IMG/VR virus record: IMGVR_UViG_3300035703_000213 | Location: 1 to 37,773 of that record | Origin: a virus | Length of the DNA: 37,773 bases | Reading direction: 5' to 3' (one strand) | Shown: positions 29,031 through 37,634 of the stretch, piece after piece | How the letters are laid out: every line of letters starts with the position of its first letter | Numbering within the stretch: position 1 is the first letter of the stretch | Position numbers and translations under genes: made by a program | The notes under the pieces: model-generated | Told to the model about the DNA's origin: nothing | Databases searched by the model: none | Seen by the model: the letters and a program-made list of their open reading frames with translations, nothing else

Positions 29031-29505
29031 ACGGCAATATGTATATCATAAGCGGCTTATGACGCAAGCGATAGTTGAAGATTTTCATCAACGGGGCAGA
29101 ACACTGGAGGCAACGCGCCGGATGGCCCATTTGTGGAAGGTGCAAGAGGTCGAAGGCAATGTCAGTCTCAAGGTTTATCTGCTGGCCGCCGGACTGTGTT
29201 TGACGCCTCAACAGTGCATGCAGCTTGGGGCGCGGTGTAATTATCGAAGCAGGGTGATGGGCAGCGCGATCGGCAAGATGCAGCAGCGCCGGGGACGCAC
29301 GGCCAAGTTGAGCGCTGGTCATTGCAGACACGGCTGGCACCTTGTTTCAACCTTCCCGCCAGACGCCATCGCAATCGAATTGAAGACGTTGGGATTTGCT
29401 CACCAGCAGCCATCTCCTGCCAAGCTACTGGCTGCCATGAAGCAAATGCTACCCCTCGGCCACAAGCTCAACCCCGCGGCGCCTGCTGTGGCGCTATACG
29501 CCTAA
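29020..29505 (+). CDS. Hypothetical protein of accessory module
   Basis: The product has 161 aa from ATG 29020; starts at 29002 or 29059 are also possible. Only 29059 avoids overlap with the divergent gene. The N-terminal part is helical and basic (MTQAIVEDFHQRGRTLEATR, RMAHLWKVQEVEGNVSLKVY). The middle has RSRVMGSAIGKMQQRRGRTA. Its place corresponds to where Mu-like phages may carry late regulators, but no Mor/C HTH signature is seen. It is followed by a strong hairpin. Confidence 0.6.
   Translation: MDVIRQYVYHKRLMTQAIVEDFHQRGRTLEATRRMAHLWKVQEVEGNVSLKVYLLAAGLCLTPQQCMQLGARCNYRSRVMGSAIGKMQQRRGRTAKLSAGHCRHGWHLVSTFPPDAIAIELKTLGFAHQQPSPAKLLAAMKQMLPLGHKLNPAAPAVALYA
29047..29061. promoter_or_regulatory. 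Palindrome between divergent accessory genes
   Basis: CATAAG-CGG-CTTATG is a 6-bp perfect inverted repeat with a 3-base centre. It lies next to the A/T-rich ATATGTATAT stretch (29037..29046), which is itself a short inverted repeat. It sits just outside the start of the minus operon, so it could be an autoregulatory operator. Confidence 0.4.
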
Positions 29506-29510
29506 AATCC

Positions 29511-29539
29511 GCCGGGCGCTGGAGATACCAGCGCCCGGC
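29511..29539 (+). terminator. Strong hairpin closing the accessory module
   Basis: GCCGGGCGCTGG-AGATA-CCAGCGCCCGGC is a perfect 12-bp stem with a 5-base loop, starting 5 bp after the stop at 29505. It is followed by TCCATCCCGCTCTT, without a true T-run. It would insulate the following late genes or stabilise the 3' end of the upstream message. Confidence 0.65.
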
Positions 29540-29553
29540 TCCATCCCGCTCTT

Positions 29554-29838
29554 ATGATTAAACTTAACAACATCCGCCAGAGGGCGGCTTTCACTCGCGC
29601 CACACGCACACGCATCTTGGAGGCTCTCGCGAAACCAGACCTTGAGGAACGCCGCAGAGCGGTCACGGTCATTGTTCTCGATGTGGTTGCCAAGCTCGGT
29701 GGAGACACACAGGCGGCTGAATGGGTGTTAGGCTTGGATTTTTGGGACGGCGGCGAGCAAGGCGCGGCATCTCCCTGTCTCCCGGTCCCCTCGTCTCCGA
29801 GTCTTCCGCCATGTCCGACTCCCTCACGCTCACGCTGA
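29554..29838 (+). CDS. Hypothetical protein with repeat-derived C terminus
   Basis: The product has 94 aa. The folded-looking part is residues 1-65 (QRAAFTRATRTRILEALAKP, VTVIVLDVVAKLGGDTQAAE). The last 25 residues (PVPSSPSLPPCPTPSRSR region) are only a translation of the TCTCCC/GTCTCC leader of the next gene. It overlaps that gene's start by 28 bp. No family was recognised. Confidence 0.5.
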   Translation: MIKLNNIRQRAAFTRATRTRILEALAKPDLEERRRAVTVIVLDVVAKLGGDTQAAEWVLGLDFWDGGEQGAASPCLPVPSSPSLPPCPTPSRSR

Positions 29839-30272
29839 AGCTCGATGAGATCACGCCAAGCCTGGCGCGGTTGTCATCGGCCAAGACGAGAGAGCGGATC
29901 TTGCTGGGCATGGGGACGGCGCTGGAAGGCCTGGCTGTGCGGGCCTTTGATGAGCCGGGCCTCCGCCCCACGCCGTGGCCGGCACGGAAGCCGCGCAAGA
30001 AAGACGGCGGGCATCCGCTGCTGATCAAGAGCGGGGATCTGCGCCAGAGCATCCACACGCAGCAGCAGGGCAGTGATGCGGTGAAGGTGGGTAGCCCGAA
30101 GCCTTACGCGGCGGTGCAGCAGCTCGGCAGCAAAAGCGCCAAGGGGCGCGGCGGTGGCATTCCCGCCCGCCCGTTCTTTCCCGTGCTGGAGAACCAGCTC
30201 ACGGGCAATGCCCAAGACGAGATCCGCGATGTCGTCGATGCGCTGATGGGGAAGGCCGCAGAGGGGAGCTAG
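29811..30272 (+). CDS. Virion morphogenesis protein, Mu G-like (Phage_tail_S family)
   Basis: The product has 153 aa. It fits the virion-morphogenesis family that includes Mu gpG and P2 gpS: an N-terminal helix region, HPLLIKSGDLRQSIHTQQQG, then KPYAAVQQLGSKSAKGRGGG and IPARPFFPVLEN near the end. Mu G lies between MuF (gp30) and protease I. The same relative place is kept here, only with the accessory module between. The start is ATG 29811, after TCTCCC-type leader repeats. Confidence 0.85.
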   Translation: MSDSLTLTLKLDEITPSLARLSSAKTRERILLGMGTALEGLAVRAFDEPGLRPTPWPARKPRKKDGGHPLLIKSGDLRQSIHTQQQGSDAVKVGSPKPYAAVQQLGSKSAKGRGGGIPARPFFPVLENQLTGNAQDEIRDVVDALMGKAAEGS

Positions 30273-30368
30273 ACGGTGAGACTTTGAGACCATGAGACTT
30301 GGAGAGGATGAGCGGAACAGCCGCCGTCTCCCTGTCTCCATGTCTCCCCCTCTCCCAGTCTTGGCTGC
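30273..30368 (+). repeat. GAGACTT/GTCTCC repeat leader before protease gene
   Basis: GAGACTTTGAGACCATGAGA and related units are followed by GTCTCCCTGTCTCCATGTCT and CCCTCTCCCAG, ending at GCTGC-ATG 30369. The two halves (GAGAC..., GTCTC...) are partly complementary, so a folded leader RNA is possible. No gene is seen. Confidence 0.6.
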
Positions 30369-31403
30369 ATGGAACTCATCACCCTCAATGCTCCGCAGTT
30401 CGATCCCGCCCAGGGGGAGAAGGGCCTGCCGGAGAAGATCCTCGTGCTGGCCTGGGGTGATCACGACACGACGCAGGGCAAGGTGATCTGTGATGACGCC
30501 ACCATGAAGCAGCTCACCGCCTACAATGCGGCCCAGAACTGGGACCGCATCGCCCTGGACTTCGAGCACAACAGCGTGCCCGGATCTCCGACCTACAAGG
30601 GCGAGCCCGTGAAGGTGGCCGGTTATGGCAAGCTCCAGCTCGTGCCGGGAGAGGGCATCTACCTGCTCATGACGAGCTGGACGCCAGAGGGCCGCGAGTA
30701 TGCCGCGGGCGGCCACTACGGAGACCTCAGCCCCGTGGTGAAGTGCAATGAGCGCAACGAAGTCATCGGCCTGCATTCGGTGGCCCTCTGCCGGCATGGC
30801 GCAACTCCCGGACTGGTTTTTCTCAGCGCGGCTGCCGTGGAATACAAGAACCGCGCCAGAGCCCACGACCCAAGCCGCACGAAGCGCCTCTCCACCACTG
30901 CCACCATGAAACCCGAAGAACTCGTTTTGAAGCTCGCCGAAATCCTCGGCCTCCCCGCCACCGCCACGCCGGATGAAGTCCTGGCCGCGCTCACCACCAA
31001 GATGGGTGAGACGGAAAAGGAACTCTCCGCCATGAAGGAAAAAGAGAAGACCCTTTCCGCCGCCGGTGCCTCCAACGACGAGCTGAAGGCTCTCTCCGCT
31101 CAGATCACCACGATGGGTGAGCAGCTCAAGACGCTCTCCGCCCAGCAGCTCGACAGCCAGCGCGGCGAGATCATCGCCCAGGCCACGCGTGAAGGGAAGC
31201 AGGTGCCCGGCATCGCCAAGACGATGAACATCGCCGATCTGAAGCAGCTCTGCGCGGAGCTGCCTGTCACCATCCCGCTAGAGAAGCGCACGCCGGATCT
31301 CGTGGCGCTTAGCACGGGCGCTGCGGACAGCGCTGAACAAAAAGCCGTCTCTGAGATGACGGGCGTCTCCGACGAGGACCGCAAGAAATACGCCAACCGC
31401 TGA
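30369..31403 (+). CDS. Head maturation protease / scaffold, Mu I-like (gp32)
   Basis: The product has 344 aa. The N-terminal half (1-165) matches the Mu-like protease I family: IALDFEHNSVPGSPTYKGEP, VKVAGYGKLQLV, AGGHYGDLSPVVKCN, GLHSVALCRHGATPGL. The C-terminal half (180-344) is a charged helical scaffold (MGETEKELSAMKEKEKTLSA). An internal ATG at 30906 (Met180), in a CCACC-ATG context like many true starts here, could produce the scaffold alone, as the Mu I/Z pair does. Gene order with G, decoration and capsid genes agrees. Confidence 0.88.
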   Translation: MELITLNAPQFDPAQGEKGLPEKILVLAWGDHDTTQGKVICDDATMKQLTAYNAAQNWDRIALDFEHNSVPGSPTYKGEPVKVAGYGKLQLVPGEGIYLLMTSWTPEGREYAAGGHYGDLSPVVKCNERNEVIGLHSVALCRHGATPGLVFLSAAAVEYKNRARAHDPSRTKRLSTTATMKPEELVLKLAEILGLPATATPDEVLAALTTKMGETEKELSAMKEKEKTLSAAGASNDELKALSAQITTMGEQLKTLSAQQLDSQRGEIIAQATREGKQVPGIAKTMNIADLKQLCAELPVTIPLEKRTPDLVALSTGAADSAEQKAVSEMTGVSDEDRKKYANR

Positions 31404-31455
31404 TCCCTCCGCTCTCCGCCCACCCCACCTCCAACACTCCACCCTTTTCTGACTT

Positions 31456-32277
31456 ATGGCATCCGCAGCAGGCACCTGGCCCTTTCAAAAACTCGCCGCC
31501 GCCCAGGCGGTCTTCCCTCAGCACAACGTGCAGACCAGCACCCCTGGCCTGCCGGTTAAGGCTGCCAACAAGATCTTCCAAGGCGTGCTTGTGGCCTATG
31601 ATCCGGCGAACTCTCAAGCCGAGTATGCAGACCCCGCCATGCCTGCCACCTCCCGCGTCATTGGCGTGAACACCGGCGACACGGTGGACAACACGAACGG
31701 TGCCAAGGGTGATCTCAAGGTGAGCCCGGAGGCCGGCATCTTCCGCCTGGCCAATGACGGCAACGTGACCGCCGCGCATCTCTATGCTCCCGTGCGCGTC
31801 ATTGACGATCACACCGTGGGCGTGCCTGCTGGCACGGGCGCGGATCGCACCGCCGGGATCGCCATCGGCCTGGAGGGCACCGGTTATGTTTGGGTGCTCG
31901 TGAGCCCGGAAATCAACGTGGCCATGGCCCCGATGAACCAGAAGCGCCGCGTGATCGTGGATGCCGATGGTGCCACGCTCACCGCTGGCGACACTGGCGC
32001 GATCATCAGCAACGCTGGAGCCTCTGGCGCGGCTGTCTTTGCCCTTCCGGCTGCCACGCCGGGCCTGGAGTTTTACTTCTTGCTCGAAGCCGCGCAAGAG
32101 CTGCGCATCGACCCGAGCGGGACCGAAACCATCGCGCTGCCTTCCTCTGGTGTGCAGGGCGCGGCGGGCAAATACCTCAGCGCCGATGCGGTGCGTGAGC
32201 ATGTCCACCTCATCTGCCTGACCGCCGGCACTTGGGATGTCCTCGACTACTCCGGCACCTGGACCGCTGAAGCCTGA
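31456..32277 (+). CDS. Capsid decoration/cement-like protein
   Basis: The product has 273 aa. The middle part (AANKIFQGVLVAYDPANSQA, VIGVNTGDTVDNTNGAKGDL, GIFRLANDGNVTAAHLYAPV) has the beta-rich, Gly/Ala-rich pattern of capsid cement proteins (DUF2190-like). The C-terminal 100 residues resemble a second beta domain (ATLTAGDTGAIISNAG...). Its place between protease I and the major capsid gene fits a head decoration role. Assigned by pattern and context. Confidence 0.7.
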   Translation: MASAAGTWPFQKLAAAQAVFPQHNVQTSTPGLPVKAANKIFQGVLVAYDPANSQAEYADPAMPATSRVIGVNTGDTVDNTNGAKGDLKVSPEAGIFRLANDGNVTAAHLYAPVRVIDDHTVGVPAGTGADRTAGIAIGLEGTGYVWVLVSPEINVAMAPMNQKRRVIVDADGATLTAGDTGAIISNAGASGAAVFALPAATPGLEFYFLLEAAQELRIDPSGTETIALPSSGVQGAAGKYLSADAVREHVHLICLTAGTWDVLDYSGTWTAEA

Positions 32278-32324
32278 TCCTGATCCAAACCCGCAACCAA
32301 AACTGAAAATCACCGCCTAATTTT

Positions 32325-33287
32325 ATGGGATCCATCGACATCAATTCCGCCGCCGCCCGCACCCGTCTCCGTGAAGACTGGAAAACCGTCATGTTCAAAG
32401 GCTTTGAGTCTCCCGGCGCACAAAGCGTGACGGACATCATCGCTGAGAAGCAGAGCAGCTCCGCCGCCGTCAACGTGTATGACATGCTGGTGAGCCTGCC
32501 GATCATGAAGCGGTTCAAGGACCAGATCAACGTGCAGCCCACGGCCCGTGCCCAGCACAGCATCGAGAACGAGGAACTCGAAGCCACGGTGGAAGTGCCC
32601 CAGGCCGCCATCGAGCGCGGTGAGGCCGCCCAGTTCAACAACAAGTTCACGATGCTCGGCTATGCCGTGCGCCGCCGCCCGGACCGCTTCCTGGCCCAGC
32701 TCCTCATCGACGGCTTCACCACGTTGGATTACACCGGCACGAATTTCTTCGCCGATGCCAAGCCGCACCTTCCGAACCTGCTGGATGCCGGCACCTTCGA
32801 CAACAAGATGACGGAGAAGCCCTCCGCCGGCTCCTGGGAGGCCGCGAAGCAGAAGCTCAACTACATCCTCGACCCGAACGGCGAGCCGATGAACGTGGGC
32901 GGCAAGCTCGTGGTGGTGTGCTCCAGCAAGTGGGCCACGACCTTCAAGAAGATCCTCAACGCGGGGACCATCCTCGAAGCGGGTCCGACAAGCGATGCGG
33001 CCGTGAGCAACATTTATCGTGGGGATGCGGATCTCATCGAGTTCAAGCATCTCAACACGAGCGCCCGCCAGGACTACTGGTTTGTGATGAACGTGGGCGA
33101 GCCCGTCCGCGCCATCATCGACCAGACGGAGACCAACCCGCGCTTCTACGCCCAGGACGATCCGAACACGCACCTGGACGCCTTCAACCGCCACGTCTTC
33201 CGCTACCAGGCCTATCAGCGCGCGGCGGTGGGCTTTGGCCTGCCCCAGCTCATCATCGGCAGCACCGGTGCGGACAACGCGCTGTGA
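32325..33287 (+). CDS. Major capsid protein, Mu gpT-like
   Basis: The product has 320 aa, similar to Mu gpT (305 aa). Features are an N-terminal helical region (TRLREDWKTVMFKGFESPGA), a conserved block RGEAAQFNNKFTMLGYAVRR with RPDRFLAQLLIDGF, then YTGTNFFADAKPHL, and the late PRFYAQDDPNTHLDAFNRHV. These belong to the Mu-like major head subunit family with the HK97 fold. It follows protease and decoration genes, as in Mu (I, then T). Confidence 0.92.
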   Translation: MGSIDINSAAARTRLREDWKTVMFKGFESPGAQSVTDIIAEKQSSSAAVNVYDMLVSLPIMKRFKDQINVQPTARAQHSIENEELEATVEVPQAAIERGEAAQFNNKFTMLGYAVRRRPDRFLAQLLIDGFTTLDYTGTNFFADAKPHLPNLLDAGTFDNKMTEKPSAGSWEAAKQKLNYILDPNGEPMNVGGKLVVVCSSKWATTFKKILNAGTILEAGPTSDAAVSNIYRGDADLIEFKHLNTSARQDYWFVMNVGEPVRAIIDQTETNPRFYAQDDPNTHLDAFNRHVFRYQAYQRAAVGFGLPQLIIGSTGADNAL

Positions 33288-33331
33288 GGCTGAGCCCCGA
33301 GAGTTAAAACCCCTCAACGAATCTTAAAGCG

Positions 33332-33793
33332 ATGGGCAAAAAAGCGAAACCAACAGCGGCAGCAAAACCGGAGGCCCCAAGTCTCCCGGTCTCTGAGTCT
33401 CCCCGTCTGGATTCGCTGCCCGTCGAAACACCTTCAGTGCCAGCGCCTGGCGCGGCTACTGCGGAGGAAAAGCCTGCGGAGGTTTTGGGGGTTTTACCCT
33501 CCGCTGGCACCTCCACTGAAACGATCAACCAACCCGAGAACACGACCGGGTTGATTGATCCGGCTGCGGAGTCCGCTCCGCAGCCGGACACCAATCAGCC
33601 CACTGAACCGACACCGCCCGATGACCCTGCCCATGCAGGTGAGGGCGCTGCCGCGCCGCCCGCCTTGGATCTGAGCAGCCATCCCGCCATCGAGCTGGCC
33701 AAGCGCCACAAGACCGGTGCTGGCAAGCCACAAGACGGTGCGCCGCGCTACTACACGCCGCCGCCCTTTGATGTGTTCGCCAAAAAGAAGTGA
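33332..33793 (+). CDS. Pro/Ala-rich head-operon protein (gp35 position)
   Basis: The product is 153 aa, low-complexity and acidic, rich in Pro, Ala, Glu and Thr over residues 10-115. The only folded-looking part is the C-terminal 40 residues (DLSSHPAIELAKRHKTGAGK, then RYYTPPPFDVFAKKK). Translated leader-type repeats appear near its N terminus (SLPVSESPRLDSLPVE). It occupies the position of Mu gp35 between T and gp36; homology is not demonstrated. Confidence 0.6.
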   Translation: MGKKAKPTAAAKPEAPSLPVSESPRLDSLPVETPSVPAPGAATAEEKPAEVLGVLPSAGTSTETINQPENTTGLIDPAAESAPQPDTNQPTEPTPPDDPAHAGEGAAAPPALDLSSHPAIELAKRHKTGAGKPQDGAPRYYTPPPFDVFAKKK

Positions 33794-33917
33794 CCTTCAC
33801 CGCGCATGAGACCGCACCCGTCGTGAGCCCTGCTCCGGCGGGTGCGCTGCGTTTGGGGGATGAGCAAGAGACGCTCTCCAGCTCTCGGCTCTCTGCGCTG
33901 TGCGCCATGCTCACGGC

Positions 33918-34352
33918 ATGCCTGATTACCTCACCCTCACGGATCTGCATGGCCAGATCCCGCCGCAGTTCCTCATTCAAGCGCTGGATGATGACAATGA
34001 TGGCGTGGTGGATGCCTGGGACGGCGTGAAGCAGGCCGTGCAGGATGATGTGGATGCGCTGCTGGAGGGCCGCTTTGCGGTGCCGCTGACGTTTTCACCC
34101 ATGCCTCTGGTGATCAAGCGGGCCTGCGTGGCCTTTGCCTGTGAGCTGTGCTATCGCCGCCGGGGCACCGCTGATGCGGACAACCCGTGGAAGGGCCGCG
34201 CGGACAGCTTCCGCAAGATCCTGGCCGGCATCACGGCAGGAGAGCTGAAGCTGAGCGTGAACCCGCCCGCGGAGGCGGCCGCCGTCGATCCACCCGGGGC
34301 CATCATCATTCTCGACAGCGCCCTGGGCGCTCCCGGCCGCATGTTGGGCTGA
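33918..34352 (+). CDS. Head-tail connector-like protein, DUF1320 / Mu gp36-like
   Basis: The product has 144 aa from ATG 33918. The opening MPDYLTLTDLHGQIPPQFLI, VDAWDGVKQAVQDDVDALLE and GRFAVPLTFSPMPLVIKRAC, with ACELCYRRRG, are the signature of DUF1320 (Mu gp36), a head-tail joining protein. It lies directly before the tape measure gene; the usual tail terminator, tube and chaperone genes expected between them are in the left arm. The upstream stretch 33794..33917 holds only a degenerate repeat leader. Confidence 0.88.
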   Translation: MPDYLTLTDLHGQIPPQFLIQALDDDNDGVVDAWDGVKQAVQDDVDALLEGRFAVPLTFSPMPLVIKRACVAFACELCYRRRGTADADNPWKGRADSFRKILAGITAGELKLSVNPPAEAAAVDPPGAIIILDSALGAPGRMLG

Positions 34353-34373
34353 TCCATCTGCTCTCTCTGACTC

Positions 34374-36371
34374 ATGACGCTCGATTACCTCCTTCGACTT
34401 TCGGACAGTGCCTTCACCGGGCCGGCGAATCGCGCTCGTGGAACTGTGGACAAGCTCAATGCGGGCGTGGCCAATGTGGGCAAAGGCGCGGCTGGCGTGA
34501 ACAGCCTGGCTTCGTCGTTCACTGGGCTGGCGGCAAAGATCGGCGCTGCATTCACTGCCTACAAAGCTTTCGAGGTAGGCTTTGCTGGAGTATGGAAGAG
34601 CATCCGTGCAGCGGCGGACATGGAGACGACATCGACCGCGATGACCGTGCTGATCGGCGATGCGCAAAAAGCGGCGGATCTGATTGGCAGGATTAAAAAG
34701 CTCGGAGCCGAAACGCCTTTTGAGTTTCCTGAGCTCGCGACGGCGGGGAAGACGCTCTTAGCTCTTGGTGAACGTGCGGCCGATGTGCCTGATACGCTGC
34801 GCCGCATCGGCGATGTGGCCAGCGGAGTGGCGGCCCCAATCGGTGAAATTGCCGAGCTTTACGGCAAAGCTCGCACGGACGGCACTTTGTTTGCTGAAAC
34901 CATTAACCAACTCACTGGGCGCGGCATCCCCATCATTCGGGAGTTTGCCAATATTCTGGGCAAGCCGGAATCCGAAATCAAAAAGCTCGCCGAAGCGGGC
35001 AAGATCACCTTTCCCCTGCTAGACCAAGCCTTCCGCAACATGACGGCTTCAGGCGGTCAGTTTTACAGAATGACAGCCGAGCAAGCTGGCACGGTAAACG
35101 GCCTGCTGAGCACCTTGGGTGACAGCGTGGGGGAATTGTTCCTAGCGTTTGGCCAGCCCTTCAATGATGCGTTCAGGCCGCTGCTCCAAGATGCGATCGG
35201 CCTGGCGGGGCAGCTCAAACCGATGGTGGATCGCATGGGGGTGGCCGCTGGATCGGTGATGGCTACGATGCGCAATTTCGTCATGGAGGCCGAAAAAGGC
35301 AGCGGGCTCGCCGCTGTGCTGGGCGAGAAGCTCAAAGAGGCGTTCGCGCTCGCGGGCGAGGCCCTCATGATTCCCATCGGGGCCATCGGCGCGGCCATGC
35401 CGGCCATTGGCGATGCTTTTTTGGCGGCGCTGACCCCCGGCGTCATGTGGCTGAGTAAAAGCATGGAGGCGGCAGCGCTTCGCATGGGGAGCGTGCTTTC
35501 TGAGGTGCTGGCTGATGCCGTGGCAAGCGTCCCAGGCATGGGTGGCGCGAGCGTCTCCCTGAAAGGCACAGCTTTTTCAGCCGACGTTCGCTCTCGGATC
35601 GCGGCGGCAGATGCGGAAGATGCGCTGGGTGGCGCTGATCAAATGTTTGCACTGGCCGGGTCCAAGCTGGGCGAGGCAATGGCCACATTTCGCGACGAGC
35701 TGAAAGCGCGAGTGGATCGCTTCAGTTTCGATCTGGGATCGGGTGAGGTGATGGGCCAAATGCCTGAAGACTTCCTGGGCTCAACGGGCATGGCTGGCGG
35801 TGGCTCTTCGCAAGCGCCCGGCTTGGCTGGTGCATTGGAAGCCAGCACTAAAGACAACACAAAGGCGGTGAAGGACGGCGCGGCGGCAACCAAAGAGCTG
35901 AGCCGCGCACTCACCGGCAAAACGACGAGTGCCAGCACCGAAACCGGGCGCACGCGCATTGTAAGTGCTCGCGACGGAAGCACCGTAGCGAGGGGCAGTG
36001 ACCAGAATACGGACTACTCAGGCGCTTCCCAATTCGACTTGTTGCAGCAGAAGAAACGACTTGGAATCAGCGCCTTCAGCGGTCGCGGATGGGGGCCTCA
36101 GGGCAGAGTCCGTGGAAGCATGGGGGGCGGCTTGGATTGGCTGCACGCCATGAATCCCGAGCTGGCTCGACCCGCTGCGGGCATGGACATGACAAAACGT
36201 TTTTCCAGACCAAATATCCAAAGCCCTGGCACCGCCCAGGTGAACGAAAAGAAAGCCGCGGCAGCCGCCCAAACAGCCGAGAAGATCCAAGGAGGCGGTG
36301 GTGACAAACCCCGCTGGGATCTCGTCGCTCAAATCGCCGCCAACACGGCCAACCTCAAAGTCATCCGCTAA
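34374..36371 (+). CDS. Tape measure protein
   Basis: The product has 665 aa. Residues about 85-240 match the tape-measure domain: TAMTVLIGDAQKAADLIGRI, KKLGAETPFEFPELATAGKT, LLALGERAADVPDTLRRIGD and GRGIPIIREFANILG. Hydrophobic segments near 330-370 (ALMIPIGAIGAAMPAIGDAF) are the usual membrane-active part. The C-terminal third is Ser/Gly-rich and low in structure. At about 1.5 angstrom per residue it predicts a tail near 100 nm. Its tube and chaperone partners are encoded in the opposite arm. Confidence 0.88.
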   Translation: MTLDYLLRLSDSAFTGPANRARGTVDKLNAGVANVGKGAAGVNSLASSFTGLAAKIGAAFTAYKAFEVGFAGVWKSIRAAADMETTSTAMTVLIGDAQKAADLIGRIKKLGAETPFEFPELATAGKTLLALGERAADVPDTLRRIGDVASGVAAPIGEIAELYGKARTDGTLFAETINQLTGRGIPIIREFANILGKPESEIKKLAEAGKITFPLLDQAFRNMTASGGQFYRMTAEQAGTVNGLLSTLGDSVGELFLAFGQPFNDAFRPLLQDAIGLAGQLKPMVDRMGVAAGSVMATMRNFVMEAEKGSGLAAVLGEKLKEAFALAGEALMIPIGAIGAAMPAIGDAFLAALTPGVMWLSKSMEAAALRMGSVLSEVLADAVASVPGMGGASVSLKGTAFSADVRSRIAAADAEDALGGADQMFALAGSKLGEAMATFRDELKARVDRFSFDLGSGEVMGQMPEDFLGSTGMAGGGSSQAPGLAGALEASTKDNTKAVKDGAAATKELSRALTGKTTSASTETGRTRIVSARDGSTVARGSDQNTDYSGASQFDLLQQKKRLGISAFSGRGWGPQGRVRGSMGGGLDWLHAMNPELARPAAGMDMTKRFSRPNIQSPGTAQVNEKKAAAAAQTAEKIQGGGGDKPRWDLVAQIAANTANLKVIR

Positions 36372-36374
36372 ACC

Positions 36375-37115
36375 ATGAGCTTCAGCACTCGCGCCAGCAC
36401 CGCTGTCTTCAGCTCCCTCCAGGAGGGCGCATGGGAGGCCATGTCTGTCGATCCACAGCCTGTGACGGGCGGTTTCGACGTGCTCAATGTGGTCTTCATG
36501 GCAGACTTCCGGGCAACGCCAAAAACAGCTCTGGAGATCGTGGCAATGTTCCGTCCAGGAATGCGCTACGGCGGGACGGACTTTTGGCTCCGCGAGGTGC
36601 GGCCGGCGTGCGTGGGCGGCAATGTCTGGAGGGCTGATTGTCGCTTCGAGGGACGCGTCTCCGCAGACAAGCCGCCCCATCTGGCGATCTCGGCAGCGGC
36701 ATCAGCGGACTCGATGTTTATCACCGCCCCCAGCGGATCGGGTGTTGGAGCCACGACCTATTCCAACTACTGGCTGCCATTCCCCATCACGCTCCAGCCT
36801 GGCGGCGGCCTCTCTCTCGCCATTCGCGAAAACGTGCCCGCCTTTGAATACTCGTATGTACACATCGGTGAGCCGCGGACTCATCTCATCGGGGCCGGGG
36901 AGCTTGGTGGCACGGTCCGCGTGTCACCGCCTGTGAGGCTGGAATCACGGCGATTCCCTTGGGACGACTTCACCTCCAACACCTGGCGCATCAACATTCC
37001 GGCCGGCTGGGTGTTTGACGATCTACGGGCTGATACCATCGACGGCACCAATCCGAAAGTCAGCTATGTGACTGAGGCGTGGGTGCAAACGTCACTCTAC
37101 AAGCCACAGGCATGA
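36375..37115 (+). CDS. Distal tail protein (hypothetical)
   Basis: The product has 246 aa. It is a beta-rich protein with many Trp and Gly residues (YGGTDFWLREVRPACVGGNV, TYSNYWLPFPITLQPGGGLS). It starts 4 bp after the tape measure stop, where distal-tail or baseplate-hub genes usually lie; no family identified. Its stop overlaps the next start (ATGA). Confidence 0.7.
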   Translation: MSFSTRASTAVFSSLQEGAWEAMSVDPQPVTGGFDVLNVVFMADFRATPKTALEIVAMFRPGMRYGGTDFWLREVRPACVGGNVWRADCRFEGRVSADKPPHLAISAAASADSMFITAPSGSGVGATTYSNYWLPFPITLQPGGGLSLAIRENVPAFEYSYVHIGEPRTHLIGAGELGGTVRVSPPVRLESRRFPWDDFTSNTWRINIPAGWVFDDLRADTIDGTNPKVSYVTEAWVQTSLYKPQA

Positions 37116-37603
37116 TCCATTCAACCAACAGCCGCCGAATCGAACAGGCCGCGGGCGTGCAGATCGTGGCCGGATCAGTGCTTAACGCCTGGCAGGCAGA
37201 GCTTGCTGAAAGGGCTCCCATCTCGCCAGCCTTTCGCAGGCCTCGCGGCTGGGAGGTGGACTTCTCAGCGGCAGGCACGCCCGCGTCAGGCTCCTTCAGG
37301 CCCATGACCTTCCCTCGTGATAAAGCCTGCATTCTGACCAGCGACGCCATGCGGCGGCTTGAGAAGGCAGCCACCAGGGCACTGCCTGGCCGCACCAATG
37401 AGCGGACACGAAAATGGTCTCATGAGACTGGCGGTTCTACGCGGCCCGCCGCTCTGCCCCGACCCGCGCCCGGCCCATCGGTTTCGCGCCGCCTGGCATC
37501 TCTCGCCAGCTCAACCATCAGCGCGGGCTCCAAGCCCGGAGATATTCCTGGTATGAGCCTTTCGCCCCCATTTGTTCCGCGGCGTGTCATTGGGCGTGCA
37601 TAG
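37112..37603 (+). CDS. Tail-associated hypothetical protein, last right-arm gene
   Basis: The product has 163 aa. It is basic, with an N-terminal helix region (STNSRRIEQAAGVQIVAGSV) and a flexible, Ser/Pro/Arg-rich C terminus (TRPAALPRPAPGPSVSRRLA). The start ATG 37112 overlaps the preceding TGA. It ends only 50 bp from the prophage right end, so nothing else fits there. Role unknown; a tail or tip protein by context. Confidence 0.6.
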   Translation: MIHSTNSRRIEQAAGVQIVAGSVLNAWQAELAERAPISPAFRRPRGWEVDFSAAGTPASGSFRPMTFPRDKACILTSDAMRRLEKAATRALPGRTNERTRKWSHETGGSTRPAALPRPAPGPSVSRRLASLASSTISAGSKPGDIPGMSLSPPFVPRRVIGRA

Positions 37604-37634
37604 ACCCATTTCAGCGGTTATCTGACCCATTTCA
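37602..37634 (-). promoter_or_regulatory. Right-end transposase binding sites (putative attR R1, R2)
   Basis: Two inverted copies lie on the minus strand: TGAAATGGGTCA (37634..37623) and TGAAATGGGTCT (37613..37602), 21 bp apart, starting 19 and 40 bp from the right terminus. The second is identical to the left-end box at 176..187. The ~21-bp spacing matches R1-R2 in Mu. Confidence 0.7.

Noticed and set aside
28951-29505. Mor/C-type late activator
   Set aside because: Position is suggestive but the HTH signature of Mor/C is not visible; left as hypothetical.
31309-33317. Minus-strand frames of 334 and 335 aa opposite decoration and capsid genes
   Set aside because: Capsid family motifs are on the plus strand; these are codon-phase shadows.
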